Assembly (NCBI GenBank): GCA_021186555.1 | Contig: JAJKFL010000039.1 | Span: 14,550,733 to 14,614,732 of the forward strand | Origin: Reticulitermes speratus | Lineage: Eukaryota; Arthropoda; Insecta; Blattodea; Rhinotermitidae | Direction: 5' to 3' | Length of the DNA stretch: 64,000 nt | Shown here: positions 1-11,011 of the stretch, one piece after another | Layout: each line of letters starts with the position of its first letter | Position numbering within the stretch: position 1 is the first letter of the stretch | Position numbers and translations under genes: made by a program | The notes under the pieces: model-generated | Told to the model about the DNA's origin: nothing | The model's database searches: none | Seen by the model: the letters and a program-made list of their open reading frames with translations, nothing else

Positions 1-72
1 TAACGAGGTTAAGAATGAGTGGCGTTATACCTCTAAGTCGCCCTATATGCCTTCAGGGCGTGGACAGGGACA
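1..72 (+). mobile_element. SINE family B, 3' end fragment
   Basis: This matches the 3' third of the family B SINE seen about a dozen times in the window (region reading 'gaggttaagaatgagtggc ... gccttcagggcgtg'). The tRNA-like head would lie to the left, outside the window. It runs directly into an (ATT)n tract at 73-95. Confidence 0.6.
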
Positions 73-95
73 ACATTATTATTATTATTATTATA
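73..95. repeat. (ATT)n microsatellite
   Basis: About seven ATT units follow the SINE fragment directly, a usual position for microsatellites that grow from retroelement tails. Confidence 0.9.
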
Positions 96-548
96 TTGTA
101 AGGTGTATGCCATATTTATGCAATTTTTAGCGAAGTCAAACGCACGATGTGCTGGTAGTATACAAATATAAATTGTATTAGGACAAACCCTTCCCACATC
201 AACTTGTACCTGTATCCATTATGCAGAATGTACCACAGGCCTACTGTTACTGGAAGGTGCGCCTAACCGCTTATTGGCCAGGCGGGACAGAGCTTGTCCT
301 AACTTTGCTACTTTTACGTCATCCCAAGCAACACCAGATAACATTTGGAAAACTGCACAACACGACCGTTTCCTCCAAGTTGCAATTTGGTGCAAAGTTA
401 TGGCTTAAGCCTTTAAAGACTGAAGAAAAGTGAAATTACTTTTCTATCCAATATCCCCCGATTTCCGAAACAGCATTGCTTTTTGGAAGGTTCCCAGGCT
501 TCACCCGTTTGTCCTTCTCGTAAGAACAACATGCAGATTAAAATGAGT
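96..548. other. unassigned spacer with a faint dispersed repeat
   Basis: I see no gene. Bases 475-530 ('ggaaggttcccaggcttcac' and what follows) resemble bases 15982-16040, so a short diverged interspersed repeat may be present. Confidence 0.3.
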
Positions 549-717
549 ATGGAGCATTGGTGGAAAGATATTGACACGGGAAAACCGAAGTACTCCGAGA
601 AAAACCTGTCCCAGTGTCACTTTGTCCACCACAAATCTCATACGGACCGACCTGGGATGGAACCCAGGCCTCCGTGGTGAGAGGGCGGCGACTAACTGCC
701 ACAGCCATGGCACGGCC
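549..717 (-). mobile_element. SINE family C, diverged copy
   Basis: On the minus strand the copy begins with a tRNA-like head (box A-like tggctgtggcag, box B-like region near 650-665) and continues with the family C body, whose reading 'acaaagtgacactgggacag' is shared with copies at 1.2, 20.3, 31.3 and 45.1 kb. The 3' module with poly(A) is missing. Many substitutions make this an old insertion. Confidence 0.75.
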
Positions 718-1226
718 TGTCTAGAGACTGAAATTAACCTGAGACATATTTAAAGATTCAATTCGTACCGCGCTGTAAACACACTCCCTCTCTGTTATAA
801 AACCAATCAGTTAATGCTGTATAGGGAAATAATCGTTATTTGTTCTGAGAACCATAAAACATATAAAAAGGGCTTCGTAGGCCCAATGTAGAACTTTCAA
901 CTGCTAAACCTAGCGATGCATAATCTCTGGGCTTTAAAGGATCTATGACACTCGAGCTCAATTTGTTACAGTCAGTGACCGTACGTACCCCTTTCGTCAC
1001 ATGACACTCATACTGAATACATAGTAATGCCAGCGTAAGGTGACGGGTCGCAGTTTGAGAACTGAACAGCAGAGGTCAGAAAAGTGTGTGCTACTAATTC
1101 CTAAACACACATAACTAAACTCTATGAAGTAAATCCCGAGTTTTTCTTAAGAATATGATAGTTGCACACCTAGCAACATCTCGCCACTGCTCGCCACTGG
1201 CCTGTACCACGAGCCATAGTCTCGCT
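718..1226. other. unassigned spacer
   Basis: No open frame, tRNA or recognisable repeat found. Confidence 0.4.
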
Positions 1227-1241
1227 CAAGCCACCATGTTA

Positions 1242-1538
1242 TTTTTTTTGTGGTGAAGGGCCCCGCAGCAGAAGCTACGGACGCACCGCAGCCTTAATCC
1301 TTATTGTGCAACCCTATGATGAAGAAGAAGAGAAAGATGATTAGTTTTTTTTTTTATTTTTTTCTAAGTAATGGAGCACCGGTGGAATGAAATTGACAGG
1401 GGAAAACGGAAGTACTCGGGGGAAAACCTGTCCCAGTGCCACTTTGTCCACCACAAATCCCACATGGACTGACCCGGGATCGAAACCGGGCCTCCGTGGT
1501 GAGAGGCCGGCGACCAACCGCCTGAGCCATGGCACAGC
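1242..1538 (-). mobile_element. full-length SINE family C with 15-bp target duplication
   Basis: The element is tRNA-derived and lies on the minus strand. The head (about 1538-1470) has a box A-like tggctcaggcggt and a box B-like ggtttcgatcccg. A body follows, then a 3' module ending in an A-rich tail (T-run at 1241-1249 on the plus strand). It is flanked by a perfect 15-bp duplication, caagccaccatgtta, at 1227-1241 and 1539-1553. A duplication of this length is the mark of target-primed reverse transcription by a partner LINE. Confidence 0.92.
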
Positions 1539-1553
1539 CAAGCCACCATGTTA

Positions 1554-1948
1554 CAGCTTAGGCCTATTGGTTTAGGCGCATTGTAATATCATGATACCCT
1601 CTACACCTAGATCTCTTAAGTGGTCCGTTTTCTTCAAGTTTTCTAAAATATGACTTCTACAATTGTACAGCTTACAGCAGGACCCGCTCATAGCTACATT
1701 GCTGCACAGCTACCGACGACGCCGTCCGCTCTGCCATACTAAATTTCGCGTTAAAACAATATTCGTACTAGAAACATACGCATACTAATACTGATCAAGC
1801 AAGCTGGTCTTACATACCTTGTACGAACACTTGTGCCACAAATAAGAAATAAATACTCGTACGTATAAAAACGTATGAATTAACTGTTAAAAAGTTAATT
1901 GGCATGAGAAAAATTTACGTGTAAGCTTTAGCTTGAATTGCATTAATA
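1554..1948. other. unassigned spacer
   Basis: AT-rich sequence with no supported feature. Confidence 0.4.
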
Positions 1949-2157
1949 CAGGGTGATTCAAAAATAATTAAACATTTTCAAAACTTTTGATGAACACTGG
2001 TGTCCTATGGTGGCAGAAATGCGTACAACTTTCAAGCGCCAAGAAACTGGGGGGAGAAATGGTAGCTTTACAATTTGGTGCGTACTAGATGTTCACATAA
2101 TACTTAGTTATTGAGTAATAAATTTTTTAAAGTGTTCAATTCTTTTTAATCACCCTG
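1949..2157. mobile_element. Tc1/mariner-type MITE, 209 bp
   Basis: The ends are imperfect inverted repeats of about 30 bp, starting cagggtgattcaaaaataat on the left and cagggtgattaaaaagaatt when the right end is read inward. TA dinucleotides flank both ends (1947-1948 and 2158-2159). CAGGGTG ends and a TA target are typical of Tc1/mariner elements. The interior has no coding capacity. Confidence 0.85.
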
Positions 2158-2969
2158 TATATTCTATACTACATCTAAAATACATTTCGAAAAGAAAGCA
2201 GTAAACTTTAACAGCATTTATACATTACGACTAAGCCATGAATAAAATTTTGTAAAGGAGATATTTTTAAGAAACAGTACAATGATCTGTTTGGGCTTCA
2301 TATAAAATAAGTGTTATATTGGGTCCATGAGAATTCGCCTTAAGAATTTTGGTGCAGAACCCCAAACCCAGGTAATTAACACGTAAATCCGTTCGATGAC
2401 CTTAGGGATAAAACACGCGTACAGACACGACTGCCCAACATGAGTAAAATGTATTCATTTAGTGACAATTACGCACACCAAACAGCAGTAATTTCAACGT
2501 CACATTCAGCCCAACCGTGATCTCCACACACTCTACACGGACTGAGAGCTCCAACGAAATAGAAAAGCGTGCTGCAAGGTATACGAATCAGATAAGGAAG
2601 CGACTATCTTATTAACAGTTTTAAATTGAGTTTGAAATTAGGTTCTGAAAGTTGTTTGTCGTAAGAGTACAGTCTGTGCCTATCAGAAATTAGGTAGCAT
2701 TCTTTACTTCAGCGCTTATGCATTGTTAAAAGACAATATACATCACTTACAAACGTACAACCATGATAAAAATATATTGGTTTCAAATCAATCATACGAC
2801 TATTTTTGTAGCCGATTACTAAAGACCAGAAGAACGCTGGACACATTCACCATCTCCTGGCATTTATAGCACGTTTAATCTCATACAGCCGAGTATAATA
2901 TCATGTGAAAGGCGATTCCAAGTGCTAGCAATACTATGAGGGCTCATAACAAGAAGATTCCAGTCTTCG
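2158..2969. other. unassigned spacer
   Basis: No supported gene. The last 100 bases may be a more diverged upstream part of the LINE fragment that follows. Confidence 0.35.
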
Positions 2970-3222
2970 CCAAATATTAGTGTGATAAAATTAAGGTGGG
3001 TGGAGCATGTTACATGCATTGAACAGATGAGAAATGTATAGCCATACAAACCTTTGTTCGGAACACCTCAAGGAAAAGACTATTTGGGTGACGTAAGCAT
3101 AGATGGGTGGATAGCAGGTGGATCTTAACGAAACTGAGCGGAAGAGTGTCGACTGGATTCACCTGGCTCAGGATACGATGCTGTAAACACGGTTACGAAT
3201 ATTTGGGCTCCATAAAATGCAC
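2970..3222 (+). mobile_element. non-LTR retrotransposon (LINE) ORF2 C-terminal fragment
   Basis: Translating across frameshifts gives IKLRWVEHVTCIEQMRNV, then PQGKRLFG, RWVDSRW and VDWIHLAQDT, and finally a stop next to 'ccataaaatgc'. This order (R-WAGHV-RM, GK-P-G, RRWEDNI, DWM-LAQDR) is the conserved tail of an arthropod LINE that recurs in this window. Stops and frameshifts make it a dead 5'-truncated copy. Confidence 0.7.
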
Positions 3223-3236
3223 GAATGTCTTATCTT

Positions 3237-3514
3237 GGTAAAGGTAAAGTTGTGCCGGTGAACGCCATGAAGGGATATGGGGGAGTGGAGGTATACCTCC
3301 ACGCCCTCTCAACCTTGGCACCAGATGGTGGGTGGTCAGCTTTACGACCACGCTGCTTTAGCCCGGCACCGCTTGAATAGGAGGCTGGGTGGAACCCAGC
3401 GCCGGTCTGGAAGTTTTGGGGAAGAGATATCTCTTGAACCTGCCGGGATCTAAACATAGTTCCTCGGTCGTCAAAACTGTAGCCTAGTCACTATACTTAC
3501 TGAGCTACCCCGAT
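3237..3514 (-). mobile_element. SINE family B, near full length
   Basis: Minus-strand tRNA-like head (about 3514-3440, box A-like tagctcagtaag) followed by the family B body with the shared 'gccggtctgg' block. It ends in the tail seen on the plus strand as ggtaaaggtaaag. Divergence in box B marks it as old. Confidence 0.8.
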
Positions 3515-4380
3515 TCACTTTTATTAACTAGCTGAACCCAATAAGATTCTCAATAAGCCTCGGCTCCATTGATACAGCGATAAATTCCAGCACTGCCCTG
3601 CTAAGAGCAACAGTTTTTTTTTTAGTTACTTAACCATGTTTAAACTCTAAAGAAGTTTTCTCACTTAAACTAGTCAATTATTGGAGTCTTTGCTGAAGCT
3701 CTTCAACTACGCGGGTTATGTAGCGTGAAAAGATTTAGAATGAAAAATTGGTTTGGAACAAAGTCGTCGCCTATTCTATGGCATCACAGAATAATTTAAC
3801 TGAAACAATCAGGACGTAAGTCGTTACGGGTCCGCAGTTCGAGATTCGAAGCCGGGACCTCCACAATACGAAGCAGTGCGACATTTTGTGGAGTCGCTTA
3901 AAAACGGACCCATCCGGTACAGTAGCAAAACTAACTGTCCATCTATGACGAACATGAATCATCAGTCAGCATAGCACTTACCAGGGCGAGAATTGAACTG
4001 CGTACCTACCGAATACAATCCAGACGCCAAACCCGAATTCCGGCCTAACCTTGACTTCATCTCCGGCTTTTACGCTGCCTTCTGCCGACATGGGACTTGT
4101 CACGGACAAACAATTTACGAGTCTGTGTAACTGTGCTCATTAGCATCGCCAAGGCCAAGGCATTTAATTACCTACCAATAGATTGCGCTACAACACAGCG
4201 AAAATACCGACTGCTCTTATAACCCAGCATGCATCTTAATGATAAGAGGGAGGGTGGTGGACTCCAAAACTGCTACCCATCTGCAGGCACTGAGCACTTC
4301 ACAGAGGGTAGATGCGTTCATTTTCCTTATTCTCCCCATCTGCAGTTTCATTTCATTGGCACACGACATATAACGTACTG
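3515..4380. other. unassigned spacer with a possible tRNA-like scrap
   Basis: No gene. Bases 3982-4010 ('gcgagaattgaactgcgtac') could be the box B part of a degraded tRNA-derived SINE on the minus strand, but no body is recognisable. Confidence 0.25.
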
Positions 4381-4382
4381 CT

Positions 4383-4403
4383 ATAATAATAATAATAATA
4401 ATA
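4383..4403. repeat. (AAT)n microsatellite
   Basis: Seven AAT units. Confidence 0.9.
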
Positions 4404-4635
4404 CCAGTACTATCCACAACGGGTATTATTCAAAAATATTACACAAAAGTTTGAAACTGCTTAATCTCCGCCCTGGTCTATACACTCTAATTCAGAAAGC
4501 AGTAATACTTAATACATGCCTATCATAGAAAGTTCCTGGCACGACAGTGATAAGTGATTGTCAGTGAGACCGGTACTGTTGTGAGCACCAGCTGAACTGC
4601 TGTCAAGTAGGGACCATGATGATAATAATATCTGT

Positions 4636-4705
4636 TACTGGCCACTTGGCTGTTGAACCACCATGTTAACAAACAAGAACTAAATTTAACTGAATTGGAT
4701 TACTA
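4636..4705 (+). mobile_element. possible LINE 3' end fragment
   Basis: The block 'actggccacttggctgttga' resembles 'attggccatctggctgttga' at 61003-61025, where it precedes a LINE-like T-rich 3' UTR and simple-repeat tail. Both probably derive from the same non-LTR element. Confidence 0.4.
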
Positions 4706-4714
4706 TCAGGCGTT

Positions 4715-4916
4715 CCAAAACGTCCAGGCGGCTCTGGGGCCTAACCAACCTCCTATTCAACGGGTATCGGGGAGGTTCCTTCCTGGAGGTTGGACGGCCA
4801 GGGCGTGAAGTTGATCACTCGTCTTCCTCTAGTGTCGAGATTAAGTGTGAATGGAGTTACACCTCTACTCCCCCTTATGCCTTCATTGCATACAGAAGAA
4901 AAACTTTACCTTTTTA
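4715..4916 (+). mobile_element. SINE family B, head-truncated
   Basis: The family B body starts at 'cgtccaggcggctctggggc' and continues to the ttacctttt tail. The tRNA-like head is absent. The copy runs into (ATT)n at 4921-4943. Confidence 0.75.
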
Positions 4917-4920
4917 TTAG

Positions 4921-4943
4921 GCCTATTATTATTATTATTATTT
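4921..4943. repeat. (ATT)n microsatellite
   Basis: Simple repeat at the 3' tail of the preceding SINE. Confidence 0.9.
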
Positions 4944-5126
4944 TACAGGATGACATTAAAACTGATTTATAACAAATGGAATGGGATGGTCTAAATTTGT
5001 CTGGTTCAGGATAGGGAGCGTGCTCTTGTAAACAAAGAACGCAAATTCGGGTTACATAAAATGGGGAGAACTTGACTACATGAAAACGTGTTCACTTCTC
5101 AAGAAGGGGTCCGCTTCATGGAATTA

Positions 5127-5150
5127 TGTATTATTATTATTATTATTATT
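5127..5150. repeat. (ATT)n microsatellite
   Basis: Eight ATT units in otherwise unassigned spacer (4944-5344). Confidence 0.9.
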
Positions 5151-5344
5151 GATAACAGGACACGCTGACACCAATATCCGTCACTGGCACAAATCCTGAG
5201 ACAGTTCCTTCCCACTGTCATACAACTTATTCCCTAACTTCTAAATGCTACCCTCAGAACCCTCTTAACGGTCTTTCAAGTTGCCCTGACCAAAGACGCG
5301 TCGAAGCCAAAATCCCGTATGCTTTCCCGTGCTATATTAATTTT

Positions 5345-5560
5345 CTTCCTGTATCATCATCATGAACCGCCACTCTACACGATCCTCAGCAAGTATCTAC
5401 CATGTGCCATCCTGCAATACGGCTGTTTCCCTAAAATATATTTTAATATTAGCCTCCGATCTACTCATCGGTCTTCCAGGTGGTGGCCGTTTTCAAAGAG
5501 TTGCCCTATCAAAAGTCCGTGTTCGCACCTTGTCCTCTCTCTTCCATTTCTTCTTATTCT
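5345..5560 (-). mobile_element. LINE ORF2 C-terminal fragment
   Basis: The minus strand reads EANIKIYFRETAVLQDGTW, stop, ILAEDRVEWRF. This parallels the conserved tail [26 protein letters not shown] of the recurring LINE. Frame breaks and stops make it a pseudogene fragment. Confidence 0.7.
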
Positions 5561-5591
5561 TATCATTATGGGTCGCTATCACAACGTTTTA

Positions 5592-5914
5592 GGGGGCGCT
5601 GGCGGTGGCGCAGTTGGTTGACGCACTACGCTACAAACCGGAACGTCGCGGGTTCGATTCCCGATGGTGTAATTGGAATTCTTCCTTGACATAATCGTTT
5701 CGGTCGCACTATGGCCCTGGGGTCGACTCAGCCTCTAACAGAAATGAGTACCAGGAATATTTCCTGGGGGTAAAGGCGGCCGGTGCGTAGGGCTGACAAC
5801 CTTACCACCTTCATGTGCCGATTGTCTAGAAATCTGGGAGCCTCAACCTCCTGGAACCCTAAGGGTCTGTCCAGGTTTGTACTGGGATTGCTTTACCTTT
5901 TAGCTTCACCTTTT
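5592..5914 (+). mobile_element. full-length SINE family A with 15-bp target duplication
   Basis: The tRNA-like head has box A ggtggcgcagttgg and a perfect box B ggttcgattcc. The conserved body follows ('tatggccctggggtcgactc' ...) and ends in the gctttacctttta tail. The flanks carry tatcac(a/t)acgtttta at 5577-5591 and 5915-5929, 14 of 15 matching. A box A/box B internal RNA polymerase III promoter is expected to drive its transcription. Confidence 0.92.
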
Positions 5915-5929
5915 TATCACTACGTTTTA

Positions 5930-7643
5930 CGATCGGGTCGGTAGACTCTGGTTCGTATTAAACTTACAGGATCAACACGATCCCTACTTTACATCAAGCC
6001 TACATAGTAACGAGAAATTGTTATACAACATAAAATGTGTCTCATTAAGAGCTAAAACCTTTATGTGCTACATATGTAACGAATATCAGGGATAAACAAT
6101 GTTGAGTGTGCAGCGCATTTGTTGTGTGATGGGATTTCTATAAACTGGTTTGTGTCCGGATTGAATGAATACCGAGGATATTGAGGGATGAAAAATGGAA
6201 AGAAGGGATTTGGAAAACACAGTATATATTCGTATAATGATTCAATCACCGTCACATTTAGATAATGACAGAACACACACTTCTTCTACTTTTGTTAACT
6301 TTTATCTGCAATGGGCGCAGGAAGTATGCATCTTCCATGTATATTCATGAGGTGAACATTTTTCCTTTGAATAACATCACAAGGCGCAGCCACGAATTAT
6401 TTGAATATGAAAGTTGAACACAGTATAATGCTCGGGCTGCATCAGATATGGACCACAGTGAGCGCTGGCACCAGTGCAGGCACAGTTATGAATACATGCA
6501 GACAGAGATGAATGCCCCGGGTACAAGAAGCAGGTTCCAGCTTCCGAATTACGAGGCACGTCACTGACTCCGTTTCTTAAAACGCGTATACTAAAAAAAA
6601 GAATAAAGTTATTTAAGGGACCGGAACACTTCCAACAGGGTGTTCCACATTTTGGCACGAAATTAGGAGCAATCACTCTCTGGCAAGGTAAAAGTACAGG
6701 TAACAGGTGCCAACACAGTGCTCGTGCTGACTTCTAATGACATGGCACTTTTCTCACGACAACTCTGGTGTAAAATACAATAACATGGCAACTTCGAGTA
6801 GCATGTATTTATAGCACTGAATAATGGCAAGTGATTGTTAGGAATATTAGCTAGTTACAAATTTGCATTTTTTTTCTAAAAAAAAAATGCTGCAGAATCG
6901 CAATTTATCCGTCTAGATTTACCTATAAATGTAATTCAAAATATCTGTATGTCTATCCGTCCGTCACGCTCTGCATTCCCGGAAAACAATAATGGCAAAA
7001 AAATTTGAATACAAAATTATTCGTTTTAGCAAGGAAACGTTGTAAGTTCTGCTATGCGTGGGTACGAGAGCAAAATAGTTCTGTTTGCCCAATGCTATGT
7101 AATTCCACGCTCTATGTAAACACGTTCCGGGAAAATACAATCTAGCGCCCTTGCTGGGATAAGAGGAAAACTCGTACAGAAGATTCATATTACTCCAGCG
7201 AAAAACATAACGCTTGATTATAGCGCCGTTGCTACGACGCAGGGAAAACACACATTACTCAATGCACTCGCTAGTGTAACTCACACTACGTATCCTTTCG
7301 TACAGGGTTTTCCGTCTCTCTGCCAAGCTCGACAGCCACAAATGGTTTTGTCGAGAAAAAGCATTCTATGTCTACAGCTTTCTGATGCTTGGAAAGCGTT
7401 TAATGCAACAGGTGATTACTGTGTGGTAACATGGTAAAAAATAAGAATCAACCGGAAATTAAATTCATAAGAGTGTCGTAATAAATAAAATTCATTATGT
7501 CCCTATATTTTACAGTTGATTTTTAGGCAGTACTGAAGAAATGTGGATGCGTTCACTGGCAGAAATACACAGGCACAAAATATCGTATTTATCCAATAAA
7601 AAAGTCCAGGATTGCACTGTTGACAGCCCGAGCCGAGATTTCA
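5930..7643. other. unassigned spacer
   Basis: No gene recognised. A 26-bp near-perfect hairpin lies at 6865-6890. A 99-codon minus-strand frame at 6377-6676 shows no recognisable domain and is probably chance. Confidence 0.35.
6865..6890. repeat. A/T hairpin
   Basis: GCAT followed by T8, a short loop and A-rich ATGC forms a perfect inverted repeat. Function unknown. Confidence 0.7.
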
Positions 7644-7835
7644 GGCGCGTTCGCAGAACTGCGAAAAGCGATTATTAGTTTAGTCACGTTTGTCCGTCTG
7701 TCCGTTCGTCCGCATGGAACAACTCGGCTCCCACTCGAAGGATTTTCATAAAATTTTGTAGTTGAGTATTTTCCTAGATTCTGTCCAGAAAATTCAAGTT
7801 TGATTAAAATCCGACAAGAATTACGGGCACATTAC
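7644..7835 (+). repeat. dispersed repeat E, copy 1
   Basis: About 190 bp starting at ggcgcgttcg, with 'gtccgttcgtccgcatggaa', 'ctcggctcccactcga' and 'aagtttgattaaaatc' in order. The same order and spacing recur at 29468-29660. No coding frame; class unknown. Confidence 0.8.
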
Positions 7836-8367
7836 ATGAAGTAGTACGTACATTTAACGAAGGAGAATAATTTAGATCTCAGTACATTTAAGTTGGATCG
7901 CCTATGCTTCTGAAGCAGAACTACAGACGAAATACGACTCCGCTTTTAATGTGTCAGGACTAACCTTATGGCGATGCGTTTTCATTGAAAAGCAATAGTT
8001 ACAGCAGGTTTAATTCCACAAAGTCTCCAGCTTCAGGCGCAAGTAAAGTTAGCGAGCCTAGACTGATGCCACAACTCAGCAGTGTGTACAAAGTTGTGTG
8101 GGCGTATATCAGGGTGTTTCTGCAATCAGAGCAGTGTAGATGCCAGTATTCGTCTGCTGACGTAGCAGCTGCAATCATTTGACTGAGGTAGGGGGGCCGT
8201 AAGGTTAATGAGACTGGCACTAAAGGTTTTCATGCAAAACGACGGAGGCTTTGTGGATATAATCCTGCTATACTTTACTTGTCAGAAAGTCTCCAAAGCT
8301 TATTATTTCCTGCTATGTGAGGCCGTGTAGTTCAGTTCCTCCGAATCGTCAATACCTGTCTATTAAA
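7836..8367. other. unassigned spacer
   Basis: Short chance frames on both strands only. Confidence 0.35.
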
Positions 8368-8452
8368 CTACAGGGTGTAACATCCCGTAAAACAGTAATC
8401 TTCATAGCCACCGTCGTTAGAAACCTCAAATCTCACAAGACAGCCTCTGTTT
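8368..8452 (+). repeat. foldback family G, right arm only
   Basis: The order 'gtaacatccc', 'aatcttcat', 'caccgtcgtta', 'gaaacctcaaatctca' matches the right arm of the palindromic element at 41198-41446. No left arm is present. Confidence 0.65.
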
Positions 8453-8529
8453 CTGCTTTTAGAACCCAAGTTTCATTACCACGTTAAAAAAATCCAGGAC
8501 GTGAAACGCAACAAGTGTAATTGCAGTGC

Positions 8530-8826
8530 TCTATTTCTGTAAGATCCAATTTAACACTGTCCTCCCATCTACGTTCAAATTTCCCAGACTGACGTTTCGA
8601 CTAACATCTTTTAAGCACACCCATTTCTCATATGTCCCGCACATGCTACATATGCAGTCATTCTCGGCCTACTTGATCTGATTACGCTCATAATATGTGG
8701 TTAAAAGCACAAATTATAAAGCCCTTCGTTGTCGTTTTCTCCATGCTCCCGTTACTTCCCCTTACGAACAAACACTCTCTTCAGCACCCTCTTATCTAAT
8801 ACCCTCCATCTACGATTTTCGTTTAG
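8530..8826 (-). mobile_element. LINE ORF2 C-terminal fragment
   Basis: The minus strand reads ENRRWRVLDKRVLKRVF, then frames with EGLYNLC, GHMRNG and RWEDSV, in the canonical LINE order (RLRVFENRVLRRIFG, E-L-NLYSS, GHVARMG, RRWEDNI). A SINE of family F sits 30 bp from its upstream end. Confidence 0.7.
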
Positions 8827-8860
8827 TGTGAGAAGTGAAGTTTAAAGTGCTGGAAGAATT

Positions 8861-9118
8861 TTTTTTTCAATGGCTCAACAGCCCCTTGGGGGCCTAGGCC
8901 TCCTCATTTTTTGAGGCTTCACGATCACACTCAGACACACCACACTCGGTAGGACTCCTCTGGACGAGGGACTAGCCCGTCGCAGAGACCTCTACCTGAC
9001 AACACACAACACTCACAAGAGACAGACATCCATGCCCTCGGTGGGATTCGAACCCACAATCCCAGTAAGCGAGCGGCCGAAGACCCACGCCTTATACCGC
9101 GCGGCCACTGGGATCGGC
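8861..9118 (-). mobile_element. full-length SINE family F with long-variable-arm tRNA head
   Basis: The minus-strand head has box A tggccgcgcggtataagg, a region long enough for a variable arm, and a perfect T-arm, gtggg-ttcgaat-cccac. The body follows and the 3' end is poly(A). A 9-bp duplication, ggaagaatt, flanks it at 8852-8860 and 9119-9127. The head shape suggests a class II (serine or leucine type) tRNA ancestor. This is the only copy I saw in the window. Confidence 0.85.
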
Positions 9119-9127
9119 GGAAGAATT

Positions 9128-9944
9128 ATAGTTTTGTATATTTGTATTTGTAGGTTCGTAGGATACGGAAAGATAAAAGATTCTGAACTGAAGAAGAACA
9201 AGCATTCCCTGAATTTAATCTGCTCTCAGTTTCACCAAGAATACAACACATTATGCTCTTAGGCCTATACTGTCGCTTCGGCAAAAGCCTGTAACCTTTT
9301 CGCGAACATCTCCATATAAACAGAGAACAAAGCATGTCTTTGCTAGAATTCTCCGTCGAGTTTATCTGGAGGGAACCATCGAACATTCTCCGAAACATCT
9401 AAACAAACAAATAACTAAATAACAAAAAAAAAAGAAATTTCCTTTTTATCCATCGGATGGATCTCCCTATACCCACGATGCAAAGCAGCATCTACTTATG
9501 CAAACAAAGCAACAAGCTAATCTCCCCAGCAAGGCGGAGGAGGACATACATCGCGACAGCCGCAGGTAACATGGCTGCGGCATTGTCCCGATGAAGAAAG
9601 GAAACAAAAAACAACATACTTGTTCATTATTTTAAGCTAATTGGTGGCATGGTTGCGGGAGATCTGCCGCAGGAGAATGGAGACAATGTATACAGCATCG
9701 CGTGCTAGATCGCCTGCTTTCTTCATCTACTTAATTACGTCGTGCAGAAATGAATGGAAAATAAAATTAGCAATGATTTCAGAGAGGAGCTTTAGTTGCT
9801 TCCGAGTTTAGAGTGGCTGAAGACTATTACAGCCGACAAGTATGCTGGCTTGCTTAGCTGGTGCCTGAAAACCACAAGCCATGAAGGCGAACAGGAGGCA
9901 TGGAGTAATGTTTAATAGACCCGAACATTTTTGGCACCACACAG
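9128..9944. other. unassigned spacer
   Basis: Nothing supported. Confidence 0.35.
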
Positions 9945-10125
9945 TGATGCTGAGCTTTAAGCTTCGGCCATTTTACGCAACGGAAAACAACCCGTACTGT
10001 CCAACGGACTGGATATTGCGTGGGCTCCAGGGGCTGCACGTACGTGACGCTGGCGCGAAATATCCCTGCCTCGGCCGGGACTCAAACCATAGACCTCCAA
10101 AACGTAGTCACTTCGTTGAATCAGA
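9945..10125 (-). mobile_element. SINE family I, diverged
   Basis: The block 'aagcttcggccattttacgc' and a degraded minus-strand B-box region ('gggactcaaaccatagacct' on plus) match the arrangement at 25850-26030. Related to family B but distinct in the body. Confidence 0.5.
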
Positions 10126-10334
10126 TATCCTAAGATATTCCAAACGTCGGTACTTTTTACAACTTCCGCATGGTACGATACGTTATGACTGTACAGCCAA
10201 TACTGAAGCCGTAAAAACTATGTGACATGCACATTGGCGTGTTAGAACGAAGTGATGGGAAAATATTTCAGCCAGAGAGCGATGAGATACAAATTACATA
10301 ATCAGAAAATTCACAGTTTGTAGTTATCGTTATA

Positions 10335-10545
10335 TCGTTAGGCTGAATAAATTAGAATATAAGATGGGGCAAATAGCATAACTAAAAATATGTTGGTTGC
10401 AAAACCTCAAGGGAAGAGACTACTTGGAAGACCTAGATAAGATGGAAATAGGCTCACTACTGAAACAGATCTTTGTCCTACAAGGTGGGAATGTGTGCAC
10501 TAGATAAAGGTCGGGTTTTTGTGAATGGAGGGGATAGCATTCAGG
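10335..10545 (+). mobile_element. LINE ORF2 C-terminal fragment
   Basis: Reads NMLVAKPQGKRLLGRPR, stop, DGNRLTTETDL and so on, equivalent to the V-GKP-GKR-LGRPRRRW part of the recurring LINE tail, with stops. Confidence 0.65.
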
Positions 10546-10721
10546 TCCTATAAGTATGGGGAATATTGTGATTAACTGATCATCTATCTGCTGTTCCGAG
10601 AGGGTGCGCCAGGATAGTTGTCAGCTAGTCTGTTAGTTAATCAGCTGGTTAGTTAGTCGAACAGTTATCATGGCAGTTGTCTTCCTGTCGGTTGCTGTCT
10701 GTTAGTTACTTAACCCATAGG

Positions 10722-11011
10722 ACAAGGTGAAGTTGTACCAGTTCTTCACTACCCACGCCATCAAGGCGTACTGGAGAGCGGAGGTATAACTCCATAAATT
10801 CTTAACCTCAGCACTAGGACGTGAGCAGCCAGCTTCATGTTTCGGCTGCTATACCTGCTATACACAATGAATAGGAAGCTAGGTGTGTCCCACAGCCGGT
10901 CTGGACGTTTGGGAGAAGAGAGTTTCGTGTCCCTGCTGGGGATCGAACCACGGTTCCTCGATAACCTAATCAACAGCCTAGTCACTATACCGACTGCGCT
11001 ATCTCGCTTCA
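10722..11011 (-). mobile_element. SINE family B, near full length
   Basis: The minus-strand tRNA-like head has box A-like tagcgcagtcgg and box B ggttcgatcccc. The body carries the 'gccggtctggacgtttggg' block. It ends near aaggtgaag on the plus strand. Confidence 0.85.

Noticed and set aside
5592..5670. functional tRNA gene on the plus strand
   Set aside because: Box A and box B are good, but the head is followed by the family A SINE body and a 15-bp target duplication surrounds the whole unit. The same applies to heads at 9118, 20540, 45097, 48746 and 59526.
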